A stretch of 64,000 nt of DNA, from the NCBI GenBank assembly GCA_047967505.1, contig CM106539.1. The stretch is one strand, 5' to 3'. The stretch's first letter is position 1. Each line of letters begins with the position of its first letter. A model generated the notes under the pieces. It saw nothing but the letters and a program-made list of their open reading frames with translations, did not search any database and was not told the origin of the DNA. Positions 10,943 to 22,200 of this stretch are shown here, piece after piece. Both the position numbers and the translations under genes were made by a program. This DNA is from Dipteris shenzhenensis (taxonomy: Eukaryota > Polypodiophyta > Polypodiopsida > Gleicheniales).

Positions 10943-11989
10943 CTAGGGCTTCAAACTTGGGTCACTCCATAGCCACTTCAACAGAGCCATGTCCTTGTCC
11001 ATGACCGTAACGAGCTTTGCATGGATGGCACACAAGTTGGCGTCCTCGAACAGAGTGGTGGTCACTTGCTCTGCAACCTCTTGGAGCACCCCCATAGCTC
11101 CTGTACTGAAGTGCATGTCATCCTTGTATCCCTGTGTGATCTCCCGTACCACACATTGGAAGGGAGCACACGGGATCAAGTTGTGGGTGGTCTTCTACAT
11201 TTGCCTGATCTTCCTCAGGGCCCATGCTCCTGGTTTTTCCTTGTACGGCTTCTTGACTCTTGGTGGGGGCCTTACAGGTACCTGAACACCTTCCCATGGC
11301 CTCTTGTCTACCTTGAACTTCTTCTGCTGCTCCTGTCTGCATTGGTCCTCCTCCAAGTCCTGCTCTCACTGACATCTAGAGATTTGGCCTTCTTTGGGAT
11401 GGGGCTTCCTCGGAGTCTGCTTTACCCTCCTCATGGGCACAGGGGTCATCTCTGCCATGGGCTGTATCTCTAGGAGAGGGAATATTGTGCTCTTCGTGGT
11501 AGTCTGTTCACCCTCAGGAAGCCTTTCTATATGCAAGAGGTTATCGAACACATTTTGTTTGATCGGGAGAGGGATCTCATGGGGAGGGGAAGGCCGAGGG
11601 GAAGCCTGAGGGGAAGGTTGAGGGGAAGGTTGACGGGAAGGATGAGGGTCAGAGGATAAGGGGAAGGCTAAGGCTGAGGGGAAGGCTGAGGGTCATGCTC
11701 AGGCTGAGGAGAAGGCTGAGGGGAAGGCTGGGGAGAAGGCTGAGGGGAAGGCTCATGCTCTTTGGGGCTGGGGAGTGGGCTCACAGGACTTGGGAGGAGA
11801 AGAAGGCTTAGGAGACTCGGGAGTGGGCTCATGAGACTTGGAGGAGTTGGGGGAGGGCTCACGAGAGTCGAGAGTGCCACCGAACTTGGATAGGTTTGTG
11901 TGCGTGGATGCCATGGAGGTGGTGGAGCTAGAGGAGGAAGGGTGGAGGCGGCATCCAGTGGATCTAGTAGTGTTCTTCACTCTTGCCAT
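10943..11989 (-). pseudogene. Histone H3 / CENH3-like gene, broken
   Basis: The minus strand encodes an H3 histone fold. RVKKPYKEKPGAWALRKIRQ (alpha-N) is followed by an in-frame TAG at 11195-11197 where H3 has the conserved Gln of YQKST. Then come LIPCAPF, VVREITQGYKDD, GVLQEVAEQ, LFEDANLCAIHAK and VTVMDKDM. LIPCAPF and VVREIT resemble plant CENH3 more than canonical H3, but loop 1 has the H3 length. The upstream ATG at 11989 gives MARVKNTTRSTGC, an H3-type start, followed by a long Ser/Pro/Glu-rich tail with PSPQ repeats at 11668-11760. The tail shifts through three frames, so this is a pseudogene unless unseen introns restore it. The C-terminus (LLKWLWSDPSLKP) diverges from LARRIRG. It lies inside the CACTA block and was probably captured. 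Confidence 0.85.
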
Positions 11990-12023
11990 TGAATAATGAG
12001 AGTTAGGGCTTTTTTTAACTTTT

Positions 12024-12210
12024 CAACTGGGACATTATGATCTTCAAGGTAATCATCCATGTCATCGGTGTCCTTGTGGTCTATCTCTTTTTCATAGCCT
12101 GTGGTTAGATCTGCTTGAAGCTGGAAATAGGCCATGAAATGCTTATTTTCAATAATATTGGTGGAGTTGCCTTTTCTTAGGAGATCCTCAAATAAATATC
12201 CGATCCTGCA
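12024..12210 (-). repeat. 187-bp copy of an exon located at 38898-39084
   Basis: This segment matches 38898-39084 without gaps, with one difference (G at 12202, C at 39076). At 38.9 kb it belongs to the minus-strand methyltransferase-like exon of the Ulp1 gene. Here it is bare, wedged between the start of the H3-like gene and the truncated 5' side of the TNP2-like gene. The right breakpoint falls in TGCA at 12207-12210. Near identity implies a recent transfer. Confidence 0.95.
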
Positions 12211-14475
12211 TGCATATCTTTAAGAATGTGGGGGCTACCATTTGGGCACACTTGGTTGGTTCCAAGGACTCGAGAGGAGTGCGAGAAGACTTGCGTGCTA
12301 TGAATAGGATGTCTCGTTTGTGGCCCCAAGTGCATGTTCAGGAAAAGTTGTCCTCCCGAAAGCAACGTGGATCCTCTCTACAAGGGAGGAGGCAGCGATC
12401 AAGGCAGACATTGCCTCTTTTCAAACACCGATAGGGTACATGCGTTGCTTGAAAGGAGCATTTTCAAAGGACAATAAGCTTAGTGGCCTCAAGTCCCATA
12501 ATTGGCACAAGGTCTTACAGGTATTCTAAGTAGAATTAGTGTACCAATAATAGTGATGCATTAGCGTAATTATTATTATGTTATATTGTTGACATGATTT
12601 CATTGTTGCTTTGATAGTTCATCCTTCCAATTACAATAAAAGGGTGCTTACAAGAAGATGTTAGAAATGCTATATTCAAGATCTGTGGTATTGTGAGGTA
12701 TGCTTACTATCAATTCGCATTATGTATTTTCTTCATGGACATGTGAAATAGGTGGATATCTCAAATATCTTACAGATGCATGGACATGTGAAATAGGTGG
12801 ATATCTCAAAAAGAGATCTCTATATCGAGCATCGAGAAGGCTAGGGTGGAATCCATCGAAGCCGTATGCTTGCTTGAGAAGCACTTTCCCTCAAGCATTA
12901 TGACAACTCAAGTCCACTTGCTTGTGCACATAGTTGATGAGGTGGCTATAGCAGGTACCGTTCATAATCGATGGATGTTTTTTCTCGAGCGGTTTATGAA
13001 AACTTTAAAGGGGTTTGTAAGACAAAGAGCAAGACCAGAAGCAAGCATGGCAGAGGGATGGCTTGTGTAAGAGTCATTAGTATATATCACAGAGTTTCTT
13101 GCATCCACGGATCCTGATATGCCACAAGCTTGGCACAACAAGGATGATGATCGCATCATTGGCGAGGTCCCCCAAGGAAAAGGGATTGAAAGAAAGATGA
13201 GCGAAGAGCAAATGGAGAAATTCAATAAGTTTTGTATCCTCAATAGCCCTGAGATGCAGAAGTGGATTGAGAGATATGAAGTGGCCAAAGCAGAAAGAAT
13301 AAATGCAAGGACGAGATTCAGAGTAATGTACAGGCGATCACAACCATATCCATGAGATCTGGCTCTTCTCCCTACTCACATGTCACTTGATTGGCTACAA
13401 CTAGCTGTACGTAAAGCCGAACATGATGGAGAGACAATAAACGAGCGCGAGCAGGAGTTATCATCTGGATGTATGGTGCATGTAAGTTTCTTATCTCTTG
13501 ACGTAATTAAGTAATTATTTGTGGCAATATATGCTATAAAATAGGTGCATCTTCATTGTTTTAATGATGCTCTTTTACAGTACAAAAAGTACAGTGCATT
13601 ATGGTCATATGGACGACATTTTCGCGTGGAATGCATCGAATCAAAGAGAGTCACGTATGATTGTGGAGTCATGGCTAACTTCACACAAGATAGCCGAGCA
13701 AGTGCTTCGGATACCAATCTTCTCTCCTCACAGTTGGATTATTGTGGAACCATATGCGACATCTATGAAATTGATTTCAGACGATTTACTATTTTCATTC
13801 TTGATGTAAAATGGTTTAGAACTACTTACAACGGTCCCCATGCGACAGTGAGAAAAGATAGTAGCGGTCTCTTTGCAATAGACTCCACCAAACATTGGAC
13901 CGATGAAAGTGATACTTTTGTTCTTCCCGAGCACTGTGAGCAGGTGCATACTAATGATTTAATTAGTCGAAGCTTTCGTTTTTAAAGTCCATTGATATAT
14001 ATATAATTGATGACATTTGGCACGTGATTTTTCATCTTCAATATAGGTGGTTTTTCATCTGGATCATTCTGATCCAAGATGGTGGTACGTGATCCAAGTT
14101 GCACCACGAAGTAAGCAGATTTTTGAAGATCGAGATGTGGATATGGAGATGCCACTACCAATGCCGGATCCAATTGATGAATCTAGCGAAGAAGATGTAG
14201 ATCACCATATGAGGCAAGAGGAAGATGCGCATAATGACATCGCACGGGAGGAGGATGGAGATCACGATATTGACGAGGAAGACAACAATCATCAAGATCA
14301 ATCACCACACTTAAGCTTTATTGAAGAAGATGATCAAATACTTTTAGGTGAACGTACGATACTAGAGTACGATGATGATATAGGAGATCAACTCGGTATA
14401 GAGTTGGAGATAGACTTGCTTGGCGCCTTAGACTTGGCTCAAGATGAAACAGTTGATGTAAATGCTCTTATTTGA
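12205..14475 (+). pseudogene. CACTA (En/Spm) TNP2-like transposase, 5'-truncated
   Basis: Motifs follow the TNP2 order. MHIFKNVGATIWAHLVG is at 12210, the end of Transposase_21. KLSGLKSHNWHKVLQ is at about 12470-12520, then an intron at 12521-12617, then FILPITIKGCLQEDVRN. DUF4218 follows at about 12840-13070 (HLLVHIVDEVAIAGTVHNRW, MKTLKGFVRQRARPE, AEGWLV). The DUF4216 region is at 13545-13985 (GTICDIYEIDFRRF), then an intron at 13944-14046 and HSDPRWWYVIQVAPRSK. The final exon ends in an Asp/Glu-rich tail at 14475. Damage includes frame changes near 12320, a TAA after AEGWLV near 13068 and a TGA near 13353. The N-terminal part with the catalytic core is missing, replaced by the 187-bp insert. 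Confidence 0.88.
12736..12813 (+). repeat. Short tandem duplication across a splice acceptor
   Basis: A 31-bp string starting ATGGACATGTGAAATAGGTG occurs twice, about 46 bp apart. Each copy carries a possible acceptor (GAAATAG followed by GTGGATATC) for the TNP2-like gene. The duplication would create two alternative acceptors. Confidence 0.8.
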
Positions 14476-14645
14476 TTTTTCTCATCTCAAACTTGGACAT
14501 GAATATATGAGCTTCAAAGGCTTGATGTACATGCTCTCATTTTTTAATTCTCTATGAGTTCAAACATGTATGAAAATTTCAAAAATTTTGTCATTGGAAA
14601 AAAATAATTTTTAAGGCCTTAAAAAAAAAAAAAACCTCTCTGTAA

Positions 14646-14861
14646 AACGTCGCTATAATATTTTGTCTCAGTGTCGCTATATAGCGACTTTTAAAAGTCG
14701 CTATATAGCGACCTTTAATAACGTTGCTATATAGCGACTTTTGGCAAAAGTCGCTATATAGCGACGATTTACGAAAACCGATTTTTATACCGACGATTAA
14801 CGCTAAGCGGGCGCTAATCGTCGGTATGTAAACGTCGCAATAGGATGCGTGTGTAGTAGTG
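14646..14861 (+). mobile_element. CACTA 3' terminus with subterminal palindromes
   Basis: The element ends ...TGTGTAGTAGTG at 14861, the reverse complement of CACTACTACACA, as expected for a CACTA right end. The 3-bp flank is AAT. Four copies or near-copies of the palindrome GTCGCTATATAGCGAC lie at about 14690-14765, and an inverted repeat around ACCGACGATTA/TAATCGTCGGT lies at about 14787-14828. Subterminal repeats like these are where CACTA proteins such as TNPA bind. I did not find a matching CACTACTAC left end in the window. Confidence 0.85.
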
Positions 14862-14867
14862 AATACA

Positions 14868-15355
14868 AGACCATTCTTACTATTTGTAGAACACTTGAGA
14901 TATCATCACTCCTTCCCTTCAGCCACTAAGAGGTACCTAATACTTTTGTAGAACAATTGAACCGTTCTTACTATTTGTAGAACACTTGAGATATCATCAC
15001 CTTTTAATACAAAACCATTCTTATGGTTTGTATAACACTTGAGATATCATCACCTCTTAATATAAGACCATTCTTAGTATTTGTAGATCACTTTAGATAT
15101 CATCGCCTCTTAATACAAGACCATTCTTACTATTTGAGAGATTAATGGATTAAAGGTTTGAAGCTCATAGGAGACGAAGGAAGAGAAAGTCAATTTCAAC
15201 ATGAGGACAATAAAACTAATTGGAATATTTTGACTTATGTATTATACCTTTTTGAAGACCATGAATTTAAGTCAGTTTCAACATTAGGATGATAAAACTA
15301 ATTAGAATATTTTGACTTATGTATTATATATTTTTGAAGACTATGAATTTTAATG
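14868..15355. repeat. Two small tandem repeat blocks
   Basis: At 14868-15140 a unit with CCATTCTTACTATTTGTAGA and CACTTGAGATATCATCACC recurs about four to five times. At about 15190-15355 a unit of about 100 bp containing ATTTTGACTTATGTATTATA is duplicated with a few changes. Confidence 0.8.
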
Positions 15356-17342
15356 AGGAGAGGCACGCACACTACTTAGTAAATACACTAGTACTACTAC
15401 TAGCCTATGACTATTAAGCCTAGTAGCACCAGTGTGATTCTGAGCCTTGTATCAGCCTTTTGATAATTTTATTTCATCGTTAGTGCAATAGAAATTATTC
15501 CTTCTATCAGAAGAATCTTGCCAAATTTATTCAAAGTGATGATTTTGTAGTCTACAGCCACTATCCTCTGACTCTAAAAAATATATTAAATGTGAGCACC
15601 CATTTATCTTGTATGATCAACCCTAGACTATGCTGCGATAGGACATTACTAGAACAAAAGAAATATGAATTGATATGGCAATGTTCGGTGTGAAATAACC
15701 AAATTAAGGATTTAATAAGAAAGAAAACAATCACAATTAATAGGCTATTCAATGGCTTAAATCTACACAGAAATTATAATGTGCCTCCCAACTCTTATGC
15801 ATTCCAGCTCCTCATGTTTGACAAGAATGCAAACAATAATGAAATCACATTATCTTTAGTTTCAAAGTAAGCAAAGCACCAAAAATAAATGCAAACGTAT
15901 TGGATGAGGAATAAATAGGTATAGATATAGATAGACCTATATATATGCATTCATAGATATAATGATGATTAAAGTTGGACGGTCGTAATAATATTGTGTA
16001 CTATCATTGGGATTAGGACTACTATTGGTAATATTGTATGTAGTAGTAGGAGAACTACCATTAAGGAACACTCAAATAAAATTACTAATGGTGGTGATAA
16101 AACTACCACTAGTAGTTTGGTAATTACCCCTAACATCTACAACAAATATTTGATGGGTAGCTAGTATTAGGTCAAAAGGCCCCAATTGTGCTATAATAAT
16201 GGACCAAAAAAGGGAGTGCTATAGCATCACCTAAGGGTCACTTTTATCCATGAAAGAAACAAGTCGGTGCAACCTAGGTCATATAGATCTAGGTCATGTG
16301 GAGTGGTTCGCGTCTCTTTCCTTGACAAAAAAGTTACACTACCTTTGATAGTAACTACAAAGATTGCTGCCATAGTGCCGTAGAGTAGCCCCTAGGTTGC
16401 ACCATCATCCTTTTTTGCTTTTGAGCCATTAAGTTTGATCCACTGATTTTATGTAGAATTATTCTACTATATGTTCACATGTCCTTAATAGGATCTTGAT
16501 ATAATCCCTTCCATTGTAAGTACTTTTACTTTAAGTTTCACATATCCTTAACAAACCACTAGGCTTCAACACAGATTCATTCTTATGTTTCAAGCCTCAA
16601 ACTCAAACACCCTTGTAAAAGGGATAATGTATTAAAGCTACATTCAATCCATCAAATCTTTGAATAACAGTTCTATTGAAAATTCATGTATCATCAATAG
16701 GATTTCATCCATTATATGTTCATTTGTCTTTAATAGTATGTTCAAAAATTCATGTATCTTCAATATTATTTCTCTCATGTGTTCCAATATCTTCAAAAGG
16801 ATACCTTTATTTATGTCCAAACTTGAGCATTGATTTGTATTTATCAAACACAATTTCACTCCACCTATTCTTTAGAATGAAAATTTTTCGCCAAAAGTGG
16901 GCCAAATGTAAGGTCTTTCCACATATTCTTAAGAATGAAAATTTTGGCCTTACATTGGCAAGTCTCTGGAATGAGGGTAAGGCCAAAGTCTCTGGTACGG
17001 TGCATTAGGTCTTGATTAATTCTTCTTTAGGCTTGAATATTTAATGCATTAACTTCACGACTATTATTTATACTTGAGCTTGTAATGTATTAATTTCATG
17101 ACTTAGGATTTAATGAAGTTATATCTAACATGTCCCAAATTTAATGGAAATTAATATCCTATGTAACACAACAAAGTATCATCATATCCCTTCCCAAAAT
17201 CAATGCTACCTAGCAACTCTCCTGGCATTTTCACTGCCTTGCATTTGAGTTAGCTATGATGAAGAATGTTGCCTGCTTTTGGAACCTCTTAGAGTTACCG
17301 TTAGCATGATCTAATTTCATGTACCCCAAAACTTGAGACTTG
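15356..17342. other. No recognisable gene
   Basis: The region is AT-rich. It holds a (TAGATATAGA)-like stretch near 15917-15935 and short repeats with CATGTATC near 16680-16760. No open frame has recognisable motifs. Confidence 0.5.
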
Positions 17343-17830
17343 GAGATTCCCATATCACACCAGCGGTAGCTATTTTGTCCACTCTCAATGCTAGTAAGAG
17401 CTAGGCCCCATAAACCGATAAAAGAAGTCTTTTTGGAGGTTCAATTTTTTCCCTCCGTCTTCTGCAGGCCCCATGATGAAATAGGATATATTCATCACCC
17501 TACATTTAATGCAAGAATTGACACAACTTTTTTGGACCTGACTATGTAGTTTACATCCCAAAATTGGTGCTAAAATTGCAGATTAGGAGATTCCCATATC
17601 ACACCAACGGTAGCTGTCTTGTCCACTCTCAACACTAGTAAGAGCCGGTCCCCATAGACCGGTAAAAGAAGTCTTTTTGGAGGTTCAATTTTTTGCCTCC
17701 GTCTTCTCCGGCCATGACGGAATAGGATATATTCACCACCTTACATTTAATGTAAGAATTGACAAATTTTTTTGGACATGACTATGCAACTTACATCCCA
17801 AAATTGGTGCTAAAATTGCATACTGGGTAT
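17343..17830. repeat. 244-bp direct tandem duplication
   Basis: Two copies start at GAGATTCCCATATCACACCA (17343 and 17587) and are about 90% alike by eye. Both contain AGAAGTCTTTTTGGAGGTTC and ACATCCCAAAATTGGTGCTA. Confidence 0.9.
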
Positions 17831-17954
17831 CTCCATTTGCTGGGGGGTGTCCCTAGCGACCCCTTGGACTTGCTCTATTTGTCTAGTTGTGTCTCTCCAC
17901 AAAAATTGGAGTGGGGCCTATTTTCCCCATCTAGTAAAACTATACGCATCAATA

Positions 17955-18245
17955 TGTATGTATGTATGTATGCATGCATGCATGCATCCATGTATGTATG
18001 TACAAACACACACACATATGTATGTAAAACTACTAAAACTATATGCATCAAATAATGTTGTTGATCAATTTTTGGCATACCCCACCAAAATCAAGACCCC
18101 CATTGCAAAGAAAGGTAAGGAACACAAGTGCTTGTTCTTATGCTCATGAGACAACAAAATGCATGACATAGGCAGCCAATGGGGTCTTACTTTTGATGTT
18201 TGTATGTATGTATGTATATATGTATGTACATACATACATACATAC

Positions 18246-18289
<44 letters not shown>
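17955..18289. repeat. Microsatellite cluster (TATG/TGCA/TACA/TA/TG)
   Basis: ATGT/GCAT runs lie at 17955-18020. (TGTA)n, (CATA)n, (TA)n and a (TG)n of about 15 units lie at 18200-18289, directly next to the 29-nt inverted repeat. The same arrangement of (TA)n and (TG)n occurs beyond the partner repeat at 33580-33675. Confidence 0.9.
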
Positions 18290-18295
<6 letters not shown>

Positions 18296-18318
18296 TAGCA
18301 AGCTAAGGGTGTCCACTT
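18290..18318 (+). repeat. Left copy of a 29-nt inverted repeat
   Basis: Begins GGGTGGTAGCAAGCTAAGGG and continues to 18318. It is perfectly matched in reverse complement by 33551-33579. Candidate terminal inverted repeat of a 15.3-kb element. Microsatellite DNA on both outer sides hides any target-site duplication. Confidence 0.75.
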
Positions 18319-18383
18319 CCGGACCACTTTTGGGTGAGTGTGACACCCGCTCGAGTGAAAATACAAAGGTTTTGCTTCGGTCT

Positions 18384-19115
18384 CCTATACCTCGATCGAG
18401 GTATAAGCTCCAATGAAAATCACACACGAGCACAACCGAGCCTAGCCAATACCTCGATCGAGGTACGTAGCTTTTTCACCGGACCGAGCCTGTACCTCGA
18501 TCGAGGCTTGCTGGCAAGCCAACTATACATGCCACATCTACCTCATTCGAGGTATTGTGGCAATCCAGCTCAACCTCGATCGAGGTCAGCTCAACCTCGA
18601 TCGAGGTCAGGTGGCATGTCCAGCATACCTCGATCGAGGTATGTGCCATCCGACAGGGCGGATGACATACCTCGATTGAGGTATGCTGGACACATGACTT
18701 GGCATCCTGCTTCTGCCAACACACCACGATCGAGGTATCGTGGCATGTCAAAACCTCCATCGACGTGGATGTACCGAGATGTATGGGCATGTCACAATAC
18801 CTCGATCGAGGTATCGTGGCATGTCACAATACCTCGATCGAGGTATCGTGGCATGGCAATACCTCGATCGAGGTAGATGTAAAGAGATGTATGGGCATGT
18901 CAAGAATACCTCGATCGAGGTATTGTGGCATGCCAACGAGATGTATGGTTATGTCAAGAATACCTCGATCGAGGTATCGTGGCATGCCAATACCTCGATC
19001 GAGGTATATGTGCCGGGATGTATGCGCATGGAAAGAATACCTCGATCGAGGTAGGTAAACCCTAATTTTTATTATAAAAGGAGAGCGACCCCCCTCATTC
19101 CGCATACCTCGATCG
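18384..19115. repeat. Cluster of about 17 TACCTCGATCGAGGTA palindromes
   Basis: The 16-bp palindrome recurs at irregular spacing of 20-55 bp (for example 18388, 18448, 18574, 18594, 18626, 18799, 18830, 18861, 18907, 18960, 18990, 19037), some copies with one or two changes. Spacers are partly related (GTGGCATGTCA, GATGTATGGGCATGTCAAGA). The last copy lies downstream of a TATA box. A smaller cluster of the same palindrome sits near the other end of the candidate element at 32.2 kb, as expected of subterminal transposase-binding sites. Confidence 0.93.
19073..19080 (+). promoter_or_regulatory. TATA box of the RING gene
   Basis: TATAAAAG lies 124 bp before the ATG at 19204, right after the palindrome cluster. 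This implies a leader of roughly 95 nt. Confidence 0.65.
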
Positions 19116-19203
19116 AGCTCTGCCTCATTCACCGATTTCGGATTTGCCGGACTTCGACGGAAAAGCGTGAGCGACGGAGAGCGACGAACGGACATCGACG
19201 GAG

Positions 19204-22200
19204 ATGGACGGAGCAGGAGCGGGAGAGTCCAGGTTGGCATTTTCTTTTATGTAGCATTTTCTTTTATGTAGAATTTGATTTAATTTTCGTTTAAAAGAAA
19301 AATTATAAAATGCATTTTAATGTTTTTTTGAAATTTATGAATTACGGGATTTTTTATTTAAATTGTGAAAATTAAATTTTTTTTTTAAATAGAGCTTTTT
19401 TTAGTAAATAAAAAAACGTTGATATTATTAATTATAAAATATTTATAAATTTGAAATGTATTTGTAAATTTTTTTTTTAAATTTTTAAATTACGACATTT
19501 ATAATTTAAAATGTGAAAATTTTAATTTTAAAAAACGTAATTTAAAATTTTAGTTTATAAGAAAATTTATAAAATGCATTTTAATGTTTTTCTTAAATTT
19601 ATGAATTACGAGATTTTTTATTTAAAATGTGAAAATTAATTTTTTTTTTTAAATAGAGCTTTTTTTAGTAAATAAAAAAAGTTCATATTAATAATTATAA
19701 AATATTTATAAATTTGAAATGCATTTGTAAATTTTATTTTTTAATTTTTAAATTACGACATTTATAATTTGAAATGTGAAAATTTTAAATTTAAAAAACG
19801 TTTAATGAGGCATTTTTTATTAAAAATGTGAAAATGTTAAATATTTCTGTTTTTTTTATGTAGCATTTTCTTTTTGGTAGAATTTAAAAGAGAAATAATA
19901 AAAAATTTTAGGTTAAAAGAGAAATAATAAAAATTTTCTAAATTTGAAATGCAATATAATGTTTTTTTGAAATTTATGAATTACGACATTTTTTATTTAA
20001 AATGTGAAAATGAAATTGTATTTTCAAAATAGAGCTTTTTTAGTAAATAAAAAAACGTTCATATTAATAATTATAATATATTTATAAATTTGAAATGCAT
20101 TTGTAAATTTTTTAAAAATTTTTGAATTAGGAGTTCTATATTTCTGTTTTTTTAATGTAGCATTTTCTTTTTGGTAGAATTTAATTAAATTTTAGTTTAT
20201 AAGGAAAATTATAAAAAATTTCAAAATTTATAATGCATTTTAATGTTTTTTTGAAATTTGTAAATTACGACATTTTTTATTTAAAATGTGAAAATGAGAT
20301 TTTTTTTTGTTAAATAGAGCTATTTTTATTAAATAAAAAAACGTTCATAGGAATAATTTTTAAGTATTTATAAATTTGAAATGCATTTGTAATTTTTTTT
20401 TTAATTTTTGAATTACGACATTTAAAATTTAAAATGTGAAAATTTTAAATTTAAAAAACGTTTAATGAGGCACAAGACTCGCTCGACTTATCAAATTAAT
20501 AAGACATTTTGTATAAGACTCGCTCGACTTATCGAATTAATACACAAACATAAACCTACTAGTCAACTATTGGAGTTGGACATTAAAGATTGACTAGTGA
20601 CATGGTTGGTGACCAAAGCTTGAAGTTGACTAGACACTTTAGGACAAGCAAGTTCTTTAGAAGGAAACTAGGTTTAAGCTTGGGTAATCATCCCTAATAT
20701 ATTGGGAAATTACTAATGATAAATCATCCTTTAACTATTTGGCAATTAGTAAGGATCGATTCTACTAGGAAATATGTTGAAGGCATATGTCCCCTATTAG
20801 TCAATAGATTGATTAGACTAAGCATGCATGATAAGGCTATAGCTTGGAAATGCCTAGATAGTGGCTTAGTCCAAATCTTCAATATCCCTTAAGAAGACAT
20901 GAAATAGTGGCTTAGACCTTAAGAAGACATGGAGTTGCAAATGTCTAATTCTTCTAAGTTATGCATAGACTCTAGCATAACTGAAAAAAGAATATTACAA
21001 GATTGAGAATATTTGGATGGGTCTTCAAGAACTCGAATATTACGGTCTGTGCCTATAAACTGTTTGAGATTCTTATGCTATCACTATGGCATGCTTTAGA
21101 TCTAGCACTTTGATCATGTTTGTTGTCTAGTTCCATAATTCATCTACTTCTCTTATATGTATAAGAAGAAAGAAATACGCCATAGAGAAACTGAAAGTTT
21201 AACTAGAATACCTAACATTCATTGCACATGGGACTCTAGTGGATCTATATTCATTCCACATTCATGCTAATATATGCAAGTGTTTTGATCAACTATAGAC
21301 CTAAGTTCAAATAGAGCCTGAATCTCTCCTAATCATCCCTTAATGATCATAGATAAGAGACTTAAGAGAGAGAGAACTCCATAACCTTCAAGAGTCGACA
21401 TTTGAAGCATCCCATTCCATGTTGTTTGCTACATGGCAGCTCGCCATGTGGCACACATACATCCCTTTTTGCACCGTAGGGAAACCTATGACTAATGTTA
21501 ACAACATTTATCTTGTCTTTTACAAACGACTAAGATGTTTTCCCAAAAAGACTTTGTATCAATAATCACGTGAACCACCTCATAACCAAAATAGTGCGGA
21601 TGCTACATATCTCCTTTCCCTCGTTGAAACTATGTCACACATGGAATGTCAACCACATGCTCAAGGAATTATATGCTAGTTTCATTGTAAGCAAGGGTGG
21701 TCTCTTTCTTGCTAGTCCAACCATAGGCAACGGTGACGCTTATTACTTGAGCTCAACCAAAATTAACATTAGTTATCGTATGCAACCCTTCCCATTGCAT
21801 AGGGACATCCAAGGATTTAATTTTCAAAGTTTTTGAATCCTCTTCTAGGGATCTTGTGCCCTTTGTTGTTGCTACGTATGTGGATGATCTCATTCCAAAA
21901 CTATTTTTACAACTAGAAGTCGAGTGAGTCTTATACAAAATGTCTTGAACCAAGTGATAATCTATAGGAATGGCCAGTAGTTGAGGTGGATTGCCCAACC
22001 AAAATAGATAATATTGAAAAGGCTTAATTATTTTCTCAAAGTTCTCGCTTTAAAAGGTCTGTAGTGTGAACCCGCTCTCATTTTTAATGTGTAGTCCGAG
22101 AAATACTAGATGCGCCTTGCTTGTGTATCGTTCAAAGTAATGTATTAGGTACCCTTCTATCTCCTCCATCTCTATTGCAAACCCAAGGCAGTAAAGCATT

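Noticed and set aside
10943-11989. Functional CENH3 gene
   Set aside because: An in-frame TAG in alpha-N, several frame changes in the tail and a diverged C-terminus point to a pseudogene.
15390-15410. CACTAGTACTACTAC as the left CACTA terminus
   Set aside because: It lies downstream of the right end and does not match the long TIR sequence CACTACTACACACGC expected from 14861.
18384-19115. CRISPR-like look: identical palindromes separated by spacers
   Set aside because: Spacing is irregular, spacers are related to each other, no cas genes are present and the DNA is eukaryotic. Subterminal or regulatory repeats explain it better.
18334-19240. ORFs with repeating LDRG / TSIEV / PRSRY peptides
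   Set aside because: These are translations of the palindromic repeat in different frames and not proteins.
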